Made by a program: the position numbers and the translations under genes. Under the pieces are notes generated by a model that was not told where the DNA came from, made no database searches, and saw only the letters and a program-made list of their open reading frames with translations. From Breznakibacter sp047600785 (GTDB lineage Bacteria > Bacteroidota > Bacteroidia > Bacteroidales > Marinilabiliaceae): 64,000 bases of DNA. This document shows positions 16,988 to 26,931 of this stretch, in pieces (within the stretch, counting starts at the first letter, position 1; each line of letters starts with the position of its first letter). Where the stretch lies: NCBI GenBank assembly GCA_047600785.1, contig JASGKH010000002.1:1240001-1304000 (forward strand), read 5' to 3'.

Positions 16988-19900
16988 TTAGAAAGTTACA
17001 TTTAATCCAAGCGAGTAAATACGGGTTGCCAGCCCGCCGGTTTCCGGATCGCCATACTCCCAATCCTTTTGCCATACGGCCACGTTACGAACAGAGCCGT
17101 ATACTTTCACCTTCTCAATGTGGTACCTGTAAATGAATGCTTTGGGCAACGTATAACCCACCGAGATGTTTTCGAGGCGGATAAACGAACGATCATAGAG
17201 TTTTCCTCCCGAAGCGCCGGTAGGAACCTTCGCATCCAAGCGGGCATACTTGTCGGACGGATTTTCAGGCGTCCAATACTCCTTGGAGAATGTATTGTAA
17301 TTGTAGGTGATCCTCGACCCTCCGTTGTCGTTGTTCATGTAATAGGTCGAAAGGCTTTTATGCCCCATGTAAGAGTAAATGTTGAACGAGAGGTTCCAGT
17401 TTTTGAACAGTGTAAAGTCGTTGCGCAACTGCCAGTGGACGGGGGGAGCCGTTTGCCCCAGAAACTCTTTGTCCTTATCGTTGTACACGGGAGTAACGCT
17501 GCCGTCCGAGTTTGTTACGTCGTCGGCTGTATAATTATTGGCTATTTTCGGATCTCCGGGACGCTGGTTATACCTGGCGGCTTCTTCCACTTCGCTGGCC
17601 TGCCAGATACCGGTGACGCGGTAATTCCAGATAGCGCTGATGGGCTGTCCGATAAACCAGTTATTGGAACTGTCGTCCCGCTCCTTGCTGCCGGTCACAT
17701 TCCCCGCGCCGTCGAGAATGTCCTCGTTCTCGTAATACAGGTGCTTGATCCGGTTCTTGTTGTATGAGAAAGTCAGGCTGGTGTTCCACTCCAATGCTTC
17801 GGTCCTGATGTTCTGCGAATTGACAGAGATCTCGAACCCGCTGTTCTGCACTTCGCCCAGGTTGGTGGTGATGCTGGAAAATCCGGTAAAGTTGGGCAGG
17901 CTTTGGGCTATGATCATGTCATGGGTTTTCATTGAATAATATTCGGCGGTCCCTGTAATGCGGTCGTCCAGAAACCCGAAGTCCAACCCAACGTTTAGCG
18001 CTTCCGTTTTTTCCCATTGCAGGTTCGGGTTCGCCATACGGTCAACCAGCAGGTATTTCACTTCCTCCATATCGCTGCCCACAATGTACCCCATTGTCGC
18101 ACCGGAGCCGGCGCCAAGGTTGGCCAGCGATACGTAAGGATCTTCCAGGGAACGGTTGCCGTTTTTACCCCACGAGATACGCAGCTTACCGGTGCTCATC
18201 GGTTTCCATTGGAAAAACTTTTCGTTGGTGAACGACCAGGCAAGCGCTACCGACGGGAAAGTGGCGTAAGGGTCGTTCTGCCCGAACGCGGAATACCCGT
18301 CGCGGCGGACAGAGGCAGTCAGCATGTACCGTTCGTCATATGAATAGAAAGCGCGGACCAGCAACGCATCGGCCGTCTGGTGGGAATCGTAGCTCGAGAA
18401 AGAGCTGTCGTCCGATGTTCCGTTCGCCGTGTTGTGGAAACCCAGCGCATCCGACGGCAGGATGTTGCGGGCATTGATCACATCCTGCCAGTAGCGGCGT
18501 TCTTCCGCTTCCTGTACCAGGGTCAGGTTCACCCGGTGTTTTTGGGCAAATGTCCGCTCCCAGGCAATGGTGTTGTTGAGCGACCAATCGAAACGTTTGC
18601 TCTGCTCGCGGTTCACACCCCGGTCTGCGGGTGAAGAATCCGGAAGGTCGGCCGACATAAAGTAACGGTCATAAAACCACTGGAAACGGGGTGACGCATT
18701 GAATGCGTAGCTGATGTTGAAAGGCAGTTTCACCCGGACGTTGAATATCGAGTTCAGCACCGTGTAGCCTTTCTCCAGATCCAGATATTGCCTGTCGAAA
18801 TCGTAGTTCGTCCCTCTTTTTATTGTCCCGTCCCCCATCGGGTACTGCGACAGGCTTCCGTCGGCTTCGCGGTAATGGCTGTAGGGAGAGTTGAGGATCT
18901 GGTTGGCATCCCAATAGTTTTCGCTCAGACTGGGGGTCAGATCCCCGTCGCTACGATCCTGGAAGTTCACGTTCGCGCCTATTTCCAGCCAGTTGTTCAC
19001 TTTGCCTTCCAGCTTCAGGTTGGAGCGAATGGCTTCATAGTTGTTATAGTTCACGGCGCCTTCGTTGCGGAGGTAGCCGATCGACATGTAGTAGTTCATT
19101 TTGTCGCCGGCGCCCGAAATGCTGGCATTGTAATCCTGGTTGAAACCGGTACGGAAAGTGTGCTTGTACCAGTCGAACGTGTTTCCCGCCAGATAATCGT
19201 TCAGCACGCCGCCTTCCAGTCCCAGGCGCTTGGCATAAATGCTGGCGTCGGATTCCCCTTCCGAATTGGTGGTGTATGCCCGCCACGTGTCCAGAGAAAC
19301 GCCCAGGCTGCCCAGCTTGGCCGGATTGTCGTAATAGCCCGGTTTGCCTATGGTAGCACTTGTCTGGTATGCTTCGTACACGCCCGTGGTGGCGTTCACG
19401 CCGTAGGTGTCCTTCTTATACCAGTCTTCACGGTACTTCATGTAGCCCTCGGGCCCGAACACTTCCCGGTATTTGCTTTTGGTCGTAAGCCCTACGTTGG
19501 CGCTAAAGTTTACAACGGGTTTTCCCGTTTTCCCCTTTTTGGTCGTGATAATGATAACACCGCTGGCCGCCTTGGAACCGTAGATCGCGGCGGATGATGC
19601 ATCTTTCAACACGTCGATCTGCCCAATGTCGTCCGGGTTGATTTCGGAAAGTTCCCCGTAAAACGGCATGTTGTCGAGGATAATCAACGGTTCGTTGTGG
19701 TCTCCGGCAGTGTAGACAGACCGTTGGCCGCGCAACTGCATCGAGCCGCCACCCTTCGCGGAAGCGTCGTAACCGACCGATAGCCCCGCCGTTCCGCGAA
19801 GGATGTCCTGCACGGTTTTCGGGTTTTCGGCGGCAATGTTTTCGGGACGGATCGTCGTGATGGAACCGGTGAGATCTTTCTTTCTCATGGTTCCGTACCC

Positions 19901-20545
19901 GATGGCCACCACTTCTTTCAGGCTGATAACCGATTCCTCGAGGGATACGTTAAACGATGACTGGTTGCCAATCAAAACCTCTTTGGGCTCGAACCCAATA
20001 AACGAAAAAACAAGGATCTCGGTTTTACTATCGACCTGGATGGAAAATTTTCCGTCGATCCCGGTAATCGTGCCGGTAGTGGTGCCTTTAACCACCACGC
20101 TGACCCCGGGCAAGGGCTCGCCTGAGCTGTCCGTGACCACTCCCGTTACCGGGCGGGATTGCAATTGGTTTACCGCTTCGTCCGCCCGGGTTAAGATGAT
20201 CTGGCGTCCTTCCACCGTGTAAGTGATGTTCCTGTTCCTGAAAAGCCCGTTGAGGACTTCAAAAATGTTAGAGTCGGTAAAACTGGCAGATGCAAGGAAA
20301 CCAACATCAACCAGCTTTTTGTTGTAGAGAAAATAGAAGTCGCTCTGTTTTTCTATTTCCTCAAGGATTTCCTCGGCATGCGCATTATCAATGTGGAGAT
20401 TTAGTTTTTTTAATTGTGCATAGGACGGCCTTGCCAAAAGTTGTCCTGCGAAAAAGAACATTAGAATCAGTGTAAGTCGCATAATTCTAAAGATTTTAAC
20501 GGGGGAAGGTTGTGCGTCCCTCCCCGGGAATGGATTTTTTTCCAT
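16988..20545 (-). CDS. SusC/RagA TonB-dependent transporter with N-terminal STN signalling domain
   Basis: 1185 aa. After a signal peptide (to ~44) comes an STN domain (about 46-120), then a carboxypeptidase-regulatory-like domain (131-215), a plug domain (about 215-350, with VVAIGYGTMRKKDLTGSI), and a 22-strand barrel ending in Phe. It imports oligosaccharides in a TonB-dependent way. The STN domain, plus the FecR and sigma genes upstream, points to trans-envelope signalling in which substrate binding releases the ECF sigma factor. Pairs with the SusD gene directly downstream. Confidence 0.96.
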   Translation of the reverse strand: MEKNPFPGRDAQPSPVKIFRIMRLTLILMFFFAGQLLARPSYAQLKKLNLHIDNAHAEEILEEIEKQSDFYFLYNKKLVDVGFLASASFTDSNIFEVLNGLFRNRNITYTVEGRQIILTRADEAVNQLQSRPVTGVVTDSSGEPLPGVSVVVKGTTTGTITGIDGKFSIQVDSKTEILVFSFIGFEPKEVLIGNQSSFNVSLEESVISLKEVVAIGYGTMRKKDLTGSITTIRPENIAAENPKTVQDILRGTAGLSVGYDASAKGGGSMQLRGQRSVYTAGDHNEPLIILDNMPFYGELSEINPDDIGQIDVLKDASSAAIYGSKAASGVIIITTKKGKTGKPVVNFSANVGLTTKSKYREVFGPEGYMKYREDWYKKDTYGVNATTGVYEAYQTSATIGKPGYYDNPAKLGSLGVSLDTWRAYTTNSEGESDASIYAKRLGLEGGVLNDYLAGNTFDWYKHTFRTGFNQDYNASISGAGDKMNYYMSIGYLRNEGAVNYNNYEAIRSNLKLEGKVNNWLEIGANVNFQDRSDGDLTPSLSENYWDANQILNSPYSHYREADGSLSQYPMGDGTIKRGTNYDFDRQYLDLEKGYTVLNSIFNVRVKLPFNISYAFNASPRFQWFYDRYFMSADLPDSSPADRGVNREQSKRFDWSLNNTIAWERTFAQKHRVNLTLVQEAEERRYWQDVINARNILPSDALGFHNTANGTSDDSSFSSYDSHQTADALLVRAFYSYDERYMLTASVRRDGYSAFGQNDPYATFPSVALAWSFTNEKFFQWKPMSTGKLRISWGKNGNRSLEDPYVSLANLGAGSGATMGYIVGSDMEEVKYLLVDRMANPNLQWEKTEALNVGLDFGFLDDRITGTAEYYSMKTHDMIIAQSLPNFTGFSSITTNLGEVQNSGFEISVNSQNIRTEALEWNTSLTFSYNKNRIKHLYYENEDILDGAGNVTGSKERDDSSNNWFIGQPISAIWNYRVTGIWQASEVEEAARYNQRPGDPKIANNYTADDVTNSDGSVTPVYNDKDKEFLGQTAPPVHWQLRNDFTLFKNWNLSFNIYSYMGHKSLSTYYMNNDNGGSRITYNYNTFSKEYWTPENPSDKYARLDAKVPTGASGGKLYDRSFIRLENISVGYTLPKAFIYRYHIEKVKVYGSVRNVAVWQKDWEYGDPETGGLATRIYSLGLNVTF

Positions 20546-20665
20546 AGTTTTGTTTGATTTTAATTACACATTAATTTCACCTGAAGGGACGGGAAGTGGC
20601 TGCTTCCTTTCCCTTTTTTCATTTTCGTTCAATTGGGGTGTTTCATAGGCAGATTATTTAGGGGT

Positions 20666-21691
20666 TTATTTGATAATGACTTTTTTTCGTGTAAACGATC
20701 CGTCTTTTTGTTGCTGGTTATTAATGATTTCATAATCCAGCGGCAACGTCATCCTCAGCAAACGGAGCACATCCTCCAGCTTTTCATCTTCAAACGTGGC
20801 ATGAAAATTATATTCCTTCAGCCGTCCGTTCCGGATCTCCACCTCCACGTTAAACCATCGTGAAAGCTCCCTGGCAACTTCTTCCATGTTTTGGTCGCGC
20901 AAAACCAGCTTCCCTTCCCTCCAGGCCGAATAGTGCTCAGGCTTGACCGCCTTCCGGGCAACCTGGGCCCGTTTCTGGTCATAAACCAAAAGGTCGCCGG
21001 GATCCATCAGGTAAGACTCGTTGCGGCCATGAGGCTGCATCTTTACAGAACCTTTGGCCAGCACCACTTCGGTAAGGTCCTCCCCGGCCCACATCGTGAC
21101 GTTGAAAGCCGTCCCTGTGGCCGTCACAGAAGCATACGGCCCATTTACCCTGAAAGGATTACGATGATCTGCAACCACTTCGAAGAAAGCTTCACCTTTT
21201 ACGGTGACCTCTCTCTTTGCAAAGGGATAGGAATATTCGAGGGTCGATCCGCTGTTCAGCCAAACCCGGGTTCCGTCCGGAAGGGTGGATTGCACCCGTG
21301 CCCCGAGGGGAGAAATGATTTTGACCGTGGCGGGCGATTGCCCTGCGGGAGATGCCTTAAGCAGGCTGCTTCCCCACCAGCCCAGCAAAGGAAGAAGCAG
21401 AACTGCCGCTGTCTTGGCGTACCAGACCACGATTTTGTGCAAGGTGGTTTGTTTTTGAAAAAACTCCTTGTTGATCTGCTGGTGTATCTTTAACAAAACG
21501 TGGTCATACCCTTTTCCCGGAGCAGGAGCGCCATCGTCCGGCCCCTCCCAGTCCTTCTGCATTTCATTTTTAACTATCGCTTCGGTGCCGGGGGCGGTTA
21601 GCAGGTCTGCAAATTCTTTTACAACCCAATAATCATTATTCTTTACAGCGGGGTCGGTCAACCTTCGTAGCCTGTCTTCTGTCTCCTTCAT
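20666..21691 (-). CDS. FecR-family anti-sigma factor
   Basis: 341 aa. A cytoplasmic N-terminal part (1-85) would hold the sigma factor; a single membrane helix spans about 87-110; the periplasmic FecR domain covers about 125-225 (GARVQSTLPDGTRVWLNSGS, VKGEAFFEV); and DUF4974 covers about 270-341. It would receive the signal from the STN domain of the SusC encoded 120 bp downstream. Typical length and layout for the family. Confidence 0.95.
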   Translation of the reverse strand: MKETEDRLRRLTDPAVKNNDYWVVKEFADLLTAPGTEAIVKNEMQKDWEGPDDGAPAPGKGYDHVLLKIHQQINKEFFQKQTTLHKIVVWYAKTAAVLLLPLLGWWGSSLLKASPAGQSPATVKIISPLGARVQSTLPDGTRVWLNSGSTLEYSYPFAKREVTVKGEAFFEVVADHRNPFRVNGPYASVTATGTAFNVTMWAGEDLTEVVLAKGSVKMQPHGRNESYLMDPGDLLVYDQKRAQVARKAVKPEHYSAWREGKLVLRDQNMEEVARELSRWFNVEVEIRNGRLKEYNFHATFEDEKLEDVLRLLRMTLPLDYEIINNQQQKDGSFTRKKVIIK

Positions 21692-21726
21692 TTACACACA
21701 TGTTTATAGGTAATATCCCCTTAACT

Positions 21727-21759
21727 AAAAAATCTCCCGGTCGGACCGGGAGATTTTTT
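21727..21759. terminator. Strong bidirectional hairpin between sigma factor and FecR genes
   Basis: A 15-bp perfect stem (AAAAAATCTCCCGGT and complement) with a CGG loop ends in T-tracts on both strands. It lies 36 bp before the FecR start, so sigma factor transcripts should largely stop here and FecR needs its own promoter or read-through. Bases 21760-21970 contain no gene. Confidence 0.85.
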
Positions 21760-21970
21760 TAAGTTTTTTTCCGAATATTTCTCTAAACCATGAATGACGC
21801 GGATTTGGCGCTTTCCTGTTATAACCATGTTTTGCCCGGACGGCACGCCTGTGGGGTGGTTTGGGAGGCATGGGCATCCCGCCCCAACCTCATTTCAGAA
21901 ATTAAGCCATAACGTTGCAGAAGCCTTGTTTGTCAGGGATTCGCCCCCAAACGCCTTGTACCTGCCCTGT

Positions 21971-22537
21971 TCAATTAACAAAAAGGTGGAAAAACAACAG
22001 GCCCATCAGGTCCGATGGCGAGATCCGGGCTTTCAGGTATTGGATCACTTCCGATATCTGGTTGTCGACCGTCTTGGGGCTGATATTAAGGAGCCGGGCA
22101 ATTTCGGCAGAGCATTTACCCTCGAAGCGGCTGAGCTTAAATATTTGTTGTTTTCGCGGCGGCAGTTGCTCGATCAGCACCGATATATTATTAAGGACGG
22201 ATTGATAGGAAACGGACTGTTCCATAGCCATATCGGGAGGAAGAAAAGTGTCCTGGATGGTTTCCATGTATAAAAGCCTGTGCTGGTAGTATTGCCTGAT
22301 CTGGTTATAGGCAATGGTAAAAAGGTAGGATTTGAAGTTTTTATTTTTGTTGAGCTTATTCCTGTTCCTCCATATCTTCAAAAACACATCCTGAACCAGT
22401 TCATCGGCATCACTGGCCGATTTCAGATACTTTACGCCAAATGAATGCAAACGGTGGGCGTATTTCCCGAACAGATGATCAAAGGCCTCGATGCTTCCGG
22501 CATTTAATTCTTCTATCAAAAGTGAGTCGGTTTGCAT
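21971..22537 (-). CDS. ECF RNA polymerase sigma factor (FecI-like)
   Basis: 188 aa from the ATG at 22537; an alternative TTG at 22588 would add 17 residues and seems less likely. Region 2 (about 15-85, with SASDADELVQDVFLKIWRNR and FKSYLFTIAYNQIRQYY) and region 4 (about 120-175, LPPRKQQIFKLSRFEGKCSAEIARLLNISPKTVDNQI) are clear. It probably activates the SusC/SusD genes when released by FecR. A hydrophobic C-terminal tail (MGLLFFHLFVN) is common in this Bacteroidetes group. Confidence 0.95.
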   Translation of the reverse strand: MQTDSLLIEELNAGSIEAFDHLFGKYAHRLHSFGVKYLKSASDADELVQDVFLKIWRNRNKLNKNKNFKSYLFTIAYNQIRQYYQHRLLYMETIQDTFLPPDMAMEQSVSYQSVLNNISVLIEQLPPRKQQIFKLSRFEGKCSAEIARLLNISPKTVDNQISEVIQYLKARISPSDLMGLLFFHLFVN

Positions 22538-22858
22538 GTGTTGCGATTTATCCGGCACAATATTGTAAATAAATTCTAACAAATGCAAAAATGTACTTAG
22601 AATAGTTTAAATGACTTTTAAATGGACGGGCCTGGATCCACGGGCAAGTGCCCCATTGATGCATGCTTTCGATTATGCGGCCAATGGGGTAAGAGCCCTG
22701 TCAATTGTGCGAAAACATGGTTGCTTTTCTTTCTGAAACCGGCCTTTTAGACCAGGTCTGATATTTTAAACCCGTCACCCGGTAAAAGCGCTGAAAGCTT
22801 CGGACGGCAAGCAGTTCAAAGGTGGGGCCGGATCGCGCCGGGCCGTCAGGAACAAGCT

Positions 22859-22876
22859 ACGCCGGGCACCCGGCGT
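22859..22876. repeat. Short GC-rich hairpin upstream of trmD
   Basis: ACGCCGGG and its complement are separated by two bases. It lies in the divergent gap 22538-22994 between the sigma gene and trmD. Nothing else in that gap looks like a gene. Confidence 0.4.
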
Positions 22877-22965
22877 GGTGTTTGCGCGGAAGCGGGCCGG
22901 AAATGCCGCCAGGAATTTCAATCGCCATGCCGCACCGGTCGCTGACAAGTCTCCCTTACTTTACC

Positions 22966-22973
22966 TACATTTG
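22966..22973 (+). promoter_or_regulatory. Putative -7 box for trmD
   Basis: TACATTTG matches the Bacteroidetes TAnnTTTG -7 element and lies 21 bp before the trmD ATG. No convincing -33 TTG is seen at the right spacing. Confidence 0.5.
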
Positions 22974-22994
22974 CAACCAAAATCCAATTTACCC

Positions 22995-23669
22995 ATGCGC
23001 ATCGATATACTGACGTTGTTCCCCGACATGTTCGAAGGTCCTTTGAGTGAATCCATCATCAAGCGCGCACGTGAACGCGGACTGGTCGAGATCGTGTTCC
23101 ATAACATACGCGACTACAGCACCGACAAGCATAAACGGGTGGACGATTACCCCTTTGGCGGCGGTGCGGGCATGGTCATGCAAATCGAGCCCATCGCGGC
23201 CGTCATCGAAAAGTTAAGAAGCGAACGCAGCTACGATGAAGTGATTTACATGACGCCCGACGGCGAACGGTTGGAACAGAAAGCCGTCAACCAGCTTTCG
23301 CTCAAAAGGAATATCATAATACTCTGCGGCCACTATAAAGGGGTAGACCAACGGGTGCGCGACCACTACATTACCCGCGAAATATCCATTGGCGATTACG
23401 TGCTCACCGGTGGCGAACTGGCCGCAGCCGTGGTGGTCGATGCAGTGGTGCGCCTCATTCCCGGCGTGCTGTCGGACGAGACATCGGCGCTCACCGACTC
23501 GTTCCAGGACAACCTGCTATCACCGCCCGTGTACACCCGCCCCGCCGAATTCAACGGCTGGCAGGTGCCCGGCATCCTCCTTTCGGGGCACCAGGCCAAC
23601 ATCGATAAATGGCGTGAAGAGCAAGCCCTGGAACGGACCCGGAGATTGAGGCCCGATCTGATGGAATAG
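22995..23669 (+). CDS. trmD: tRNA (guanine37-N1)-methyltransferase TrmD
   Basis: 224 aa from the ATG at 22995, where the family N-terminus MRIDILTLFPDMFEGPLS starts; the frame upstream is non-homologous. SPOUT methyltransferase with the trefoil-knot SAM site (GHYKGVDQR, EISIGDYVLTGGELAA) and DYPFGGGAGMV. It methylates G37 of tRNAs that read CNN codons and prevents +1 frameshifting. Stand-alone gene, convergent with the nuclease gene that follows. Confidence 0.97.
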   Translation: MRIDILTLFPDMFEGPLSESIIKRARERGLVEIVFHNIRDYSTDKHKRVDDYPFGGGAGMVMQIEPIAAVIEKLRSERSYDEVIYMTPDGERLEQKAVNQLSLKRNIIILCGHYKGVDQRVRDHYITREISIGDYVLTGGELAAAVVVDAVVRLIPGVLSDETSALTDSFQDNLLSPPVYTRPAEFNGWQVPGILLSGHQANIDKWREEQALERTRRLRPDLME

Positions 23670-23732
23670 GAAAGAAATTTTAGCCGCCGGCCTTTGGCTT
23701 TGGACGAAGCTAACGGTTAACGGCTATCAGCT

Positions 23733-26645
23733 TCACCTGTTGCACAACGTCCTATACGCGCACATCTCACATTTTTTCACCTCATCGGTCTGCACAAACG
23801 GGCGTTGGGTGTCGAACAAGCCGTCAAGGAGCGATCTCATACGATCGTTGAACTCATCTTCCACCAAATCGAGCTCAAGCATTTGCACGTTCTTGTATTC
23901 GCCTATCGAAACGGAATAATCGTTTTGGCTGAATACGTTCTTCAGCTGCAGGACTGCAGGGGCAATACGCCGTCCGGCAAAAGCCCGGTGCTTGAGCACG
24001 CTGGCGTACAACAGTGTCTGGAAAATGGCTTTGACGTCCTTGTGCCTCTTCGGTTCGAACAGATAATCGAGTTTCGCCACTTTATTGACCGCGCTACCCG
24101 TTTTGTAATCCACCACCCGAACCATGCCGCCGGTTTCGTCGATGCGGTCCACCTTGCCGCCTATTTTGATAATGGTCCCGTCGCCCAACGTAAACGGCAT
24201 GTCAAACGAAGCCTCTACGTGGTGCAAGGTGAGCGGGAGCATGCTTTTGTCGTTTTGGATGATTTGCCGCACGTATTTTTTCAGCACCTCGAACACAAGG
24301 ATATTTTTTCCCTGGAGCTCCAGAAAGTCGTCGTTTCTCAACGACAGTTCCGAGAATTGCTCTGCAAACACTTTCCGTATGGTGTCGCTGATCAGCACAT
24401 CGTCTCCCGACAACCGGTCCAAATCGTGTTCGGTCAATGTTTTTGGGCACCCGTCAACGATAAATTGCCTGTAAAGATGCTCCATGGTATCGTGCAACAA
24501 AATACCGAAGACACGCATGTCAAGGCTTTCCGAAATCTCTTCGGTCTCTTTTATGCCCGCAACGTACCGGAAAAAAAAGCGCATCTCACATTCCAGATAG
24601 CTGCTCAACGCACTGGGGCTGATAGCCTTTCCCGAAGCAGTACCCATGTTGCGGAGTTTGTCCGCCACTTCCCGGGTTTTATAACCCACCACGGCAGGCA
24701 TTTTGTATAGCTTTACCTGCTCCACGGCCGTCAACAGTTTGGGCTTGGCCGGATGCTGGTATATCAGCTGGTACAAATAACGGCTCATTTCACCGCTTTG
24801 CAGCCCCTGCGACGATGAGTTGTACACCAGCCTCAGCTTTTTGGCGCGGTGGATAAGCCGGAAGAAATAGTATGAAAAGATAGCGTCCTGATGTTCCAAT
24901 GTGGGCAACCCAAAACCCTTGCGAAGGTTAAAGGGGATGAATGTGTTGGGCGCACTGTCCTTCGGAAAGACACCTTCGTTCATGTTCAGCACCACCAGGT
25001 TGTCGAAGTCAATGGCGCGCGTTTCCATCATCCCCATCACCTGCAGGCCCGATAACGGTTCTCCTTTAAAAGGCACCGTTTGCGTCTCGGTTAATTTCCT
25101 GAACAATTTCAGCCACGTATCGGGCAAAATGTCTTTATCCAGCTTTTTTAACAAGTCACGTAGCTTCACCACGCTTTTGTACAGCGCATACACAAATTCC
25201 TGCTCAAAGTACGATTGGGTGGTTTCGCGTATCAGGTTGTAAGTACTGAACACAATGTGCTCGATGTAAGCGGGTATCTGGTCGCTGTCGGTGATCTTTT
25301 TAAAGATGAGCGGAAAATAGTTGCCCACACACAGTTCGTTCGCTTCCACGAAAATGCTGTTCTTGCCGAGCATCTGGTTTTTGACGGCCAATGCGTTCGT
25401 GTTGTCGATGGCCGATATGTACTGATGCTGTATCACCGGCAGTACATCACGGAAATAGAACCAGACCTTGCCGTCGCGCGTAATTTTGGCGTTGCGCTGC
25501 AATTGCACAATGGCACCGATGAGGCCGTAAATAGGGGTGTTCTTCAGCGGATAGCCCAGAGTGACGTTTATTTTGCCAAACTGCGGCGGAATGGCATGCA
25601 GCGCAGGGATGAGCATATTTTCGTCGGTCAGTACAATGGCCGTGCCCAAAGCTTTGTCCATGTCTTCGCCCGGGGCGGCCTCCGGGCCGACCTGCTCCAG
25701 GAATTCGCCCACCAGACGGAGTTGTTCGGTTTGCGATGCGACCCCGATTATTTCAATATCGGGATATGAAAGGCCCTGTGGCAATTCCCAATCGAAAGGC
25801 GGGGGGAACGCGGTCACATTTTCCAACAGGAAGCTGGCCGCATCCCTGAAAGGCAACCTGGGCATGTCGTTCAATCCGTCCAGTTTGCCGCGTTGCATCA
25901 TCCATGGCGAATAATCCCAAAAGAAATCGGCTTTGCCCTGGTTCTTCAAATACCTGAACAGGTCGCGTTCCGATGGGGTCAGCACAAAAAATCCGGCAAA
26001 CACAACCCTGCCCCACGGCAGTTCCTCCATATCGCGGGCAGCGATCCGGGCCGATATCCGCCGCATCGTCATCCCGGTATAAGCAATGCGTTCGGCGGCC
26101 AGCAATTCGCCGAACCGTGTGTACACAGGGTAAAGAGTAGCCCAGTTTTTCAAAAAATTACGCTGGTGTTCCGACAGTTTGTGGGGGTTGAACGATGCCC
26201 AGAATGTGCGGATGGCCTTCACCTGTTCTTCGTCCAGAAACGTAAAATCCCCCTCCAGTTCCTTCAGCGACATAAGGTTACTGAACAGCTGCCGTGCATC
26301 CACCAAATATTTGTCTATGTCGTCGAAATCCGCCAACAACATTTCCCCCCATGGCAAAAAATCGTCAAATGTCAGCGGTTGCTCGTTCGCCCCGGCATAC
26401 ACCTCATAAAGCTTAAACAGCAACGTAATGTTGTCCGCTACGGGCGTTTGGTCAATGGTCTCGGTAAATTCGTTGATGGTGAGTATGTGGGGCGACCAGA
26501 TGGGCGTTCCGGACAAATTGGCCAAATGGTTACGGAAGAATATACCTGCACGGCGGCTTGGAAAAACAAAACAAAGATCGGAAACCGCTGTTCCATACTT
26601 TTGTATATAATAACGGGCCAATGCCGATAAAAATTGGTCGTTCAT
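23733..26645 (-). CDS. AddB/RecB-like PD-(D/E)XK nuclease family protein
   Basis: 970 aa from the ATG at 26645 (MNDQFLSALARYYIQ). Inactivated helicase-like domains make up the N-terminal two thirds (CFVFPSRRAGIFFRN replaces a Walker A motif). The C-terminal nuclease has VRVVDYKTG (catalytic Asp and Lys). A Cys in YLECEMRFF pairs with CEMCAYRTLC at the end, consistent with the 4Fe-4S clamp of AddB-type nucleases. It probably acts in double-strand break repair with an AddA-like partner, which is not in this window. Confidence 0.85.
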   Translation of the reverse strand: MNDQFLSALARYYIQKYGTAVSDLCFVFPSRRAGIFFRNHLANLSGTPIWSPHILTINEFTETIDQTPVADNITLLFKLYEVYAGANEQPLTFDDFLPWGEMLLADFDDIDKYLVDARQLFSNLMSLKELEGDFTFLDEEQVKAIRTFWASFNPHKLSEHQRNFLKNWATLYPVYTRFGELLAAERIAYTGMTMRRISARIAARDMEELPWGRVVFAGFFVLTPSERDLFRYLKNQGKADFFWDYSPWMMQRGKLDGLNDMPRLPFRDAASFLLENVTAFPPPFDWELPQGLSYPDIEIIGVASQTEQLRLVGEFLEQVGPEAAPGEDMDKALGTAIVLTDENMLIPALHAIPPQFGKINVTLGYPLKNTPIYGLIGAIVQLQRNAKITRDGKVWFYFRDVLPVIQHQYISAIDNTNALAVKNQMLGKNSIFVEANELCVGNYFPLIFKKITDSDQIPAYIEHIVFSTYNLIRETTQSYFEQEFVYALYKSVVKLRDLLKKLDKDILPDTWLKLFRKLTETQTVPFKGEPLSGLQVMGMMETRAIDFDNLVVLNMNEGVFPKDSAPNTFIPFNLRKGFGLPTLEHQDAIFSYYFFRLIHRAKKLRLVYNSSSQGLQSGEMSRYLYQLIYQHPAKPKLLTAVEQVKLYKMPAVVGYKTREVADKLRNMGTASGKAISPSALSSYLECEMRFFFRYVAGIKETEEISESLDMRVFGILLHDTMEHLYRQFIVDGCPKTLTEHDLDRLSGDDVLISDTIRKVFAEQFSELSLRNDDFLELQGKNILVFEVLKKYVRQIIQNDKSMLPLTLHHVEASFDMPFTLGDGTIIKIGGKVDRIDETGGMVRVVDYKTGSAVNKVAKLDYLFEPKRHKDVKAIFQTLLYASVLKHRAFAGRRIAPAVLQLKNVFSQNDYSVSIGEYKNVQMLELDLVEDEFNDRMRSLLDGLFDTQRPFVQTDEVKKCEMCAYRTLCNR

Positions 26646-26664
26646 CCGTATCAAATGGTTTGGC

Positions 26665-26672
26665 CAAAGATA
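26665..26672 (-). promoter_or_regulatory. Putative -7 box for the AddB-like gene
   Basis: On the minus strand TATCTTTG fits TAnnTTTG, 19 bp before the ATG at 26645. No clear -33 element. Confidence 0.45.
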
Positions 26673-26931
26673 CCTAAACGAAACCACTTTTGCACCCGGC
26701 GCGGCCAACCCTTTTTAAATGTTAAATTGCGTAGTCAATGCAATCTGTCATGTTTTATTGATAGTTGGCGTAGTTGTTTTGCCGAAATTTAAAAACAAAC
26801 GTTGACAACCCAATGGGGGGTAAATGTGTTATATTACAGGTTCTGAGTTTGATGTTCCGAAAGGTTGTTGTTTAAAACCCAAACTTTGGACATGGGACCC
26901 TGGACTTTTTTTAAGGCTAAATTCAATATCC

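Noticed and set aside
18788..19597. 269-aa plus-strand frame inside the SusC gene
   Set aside because: Antisense shadow of a strongly conserved barrel domain.
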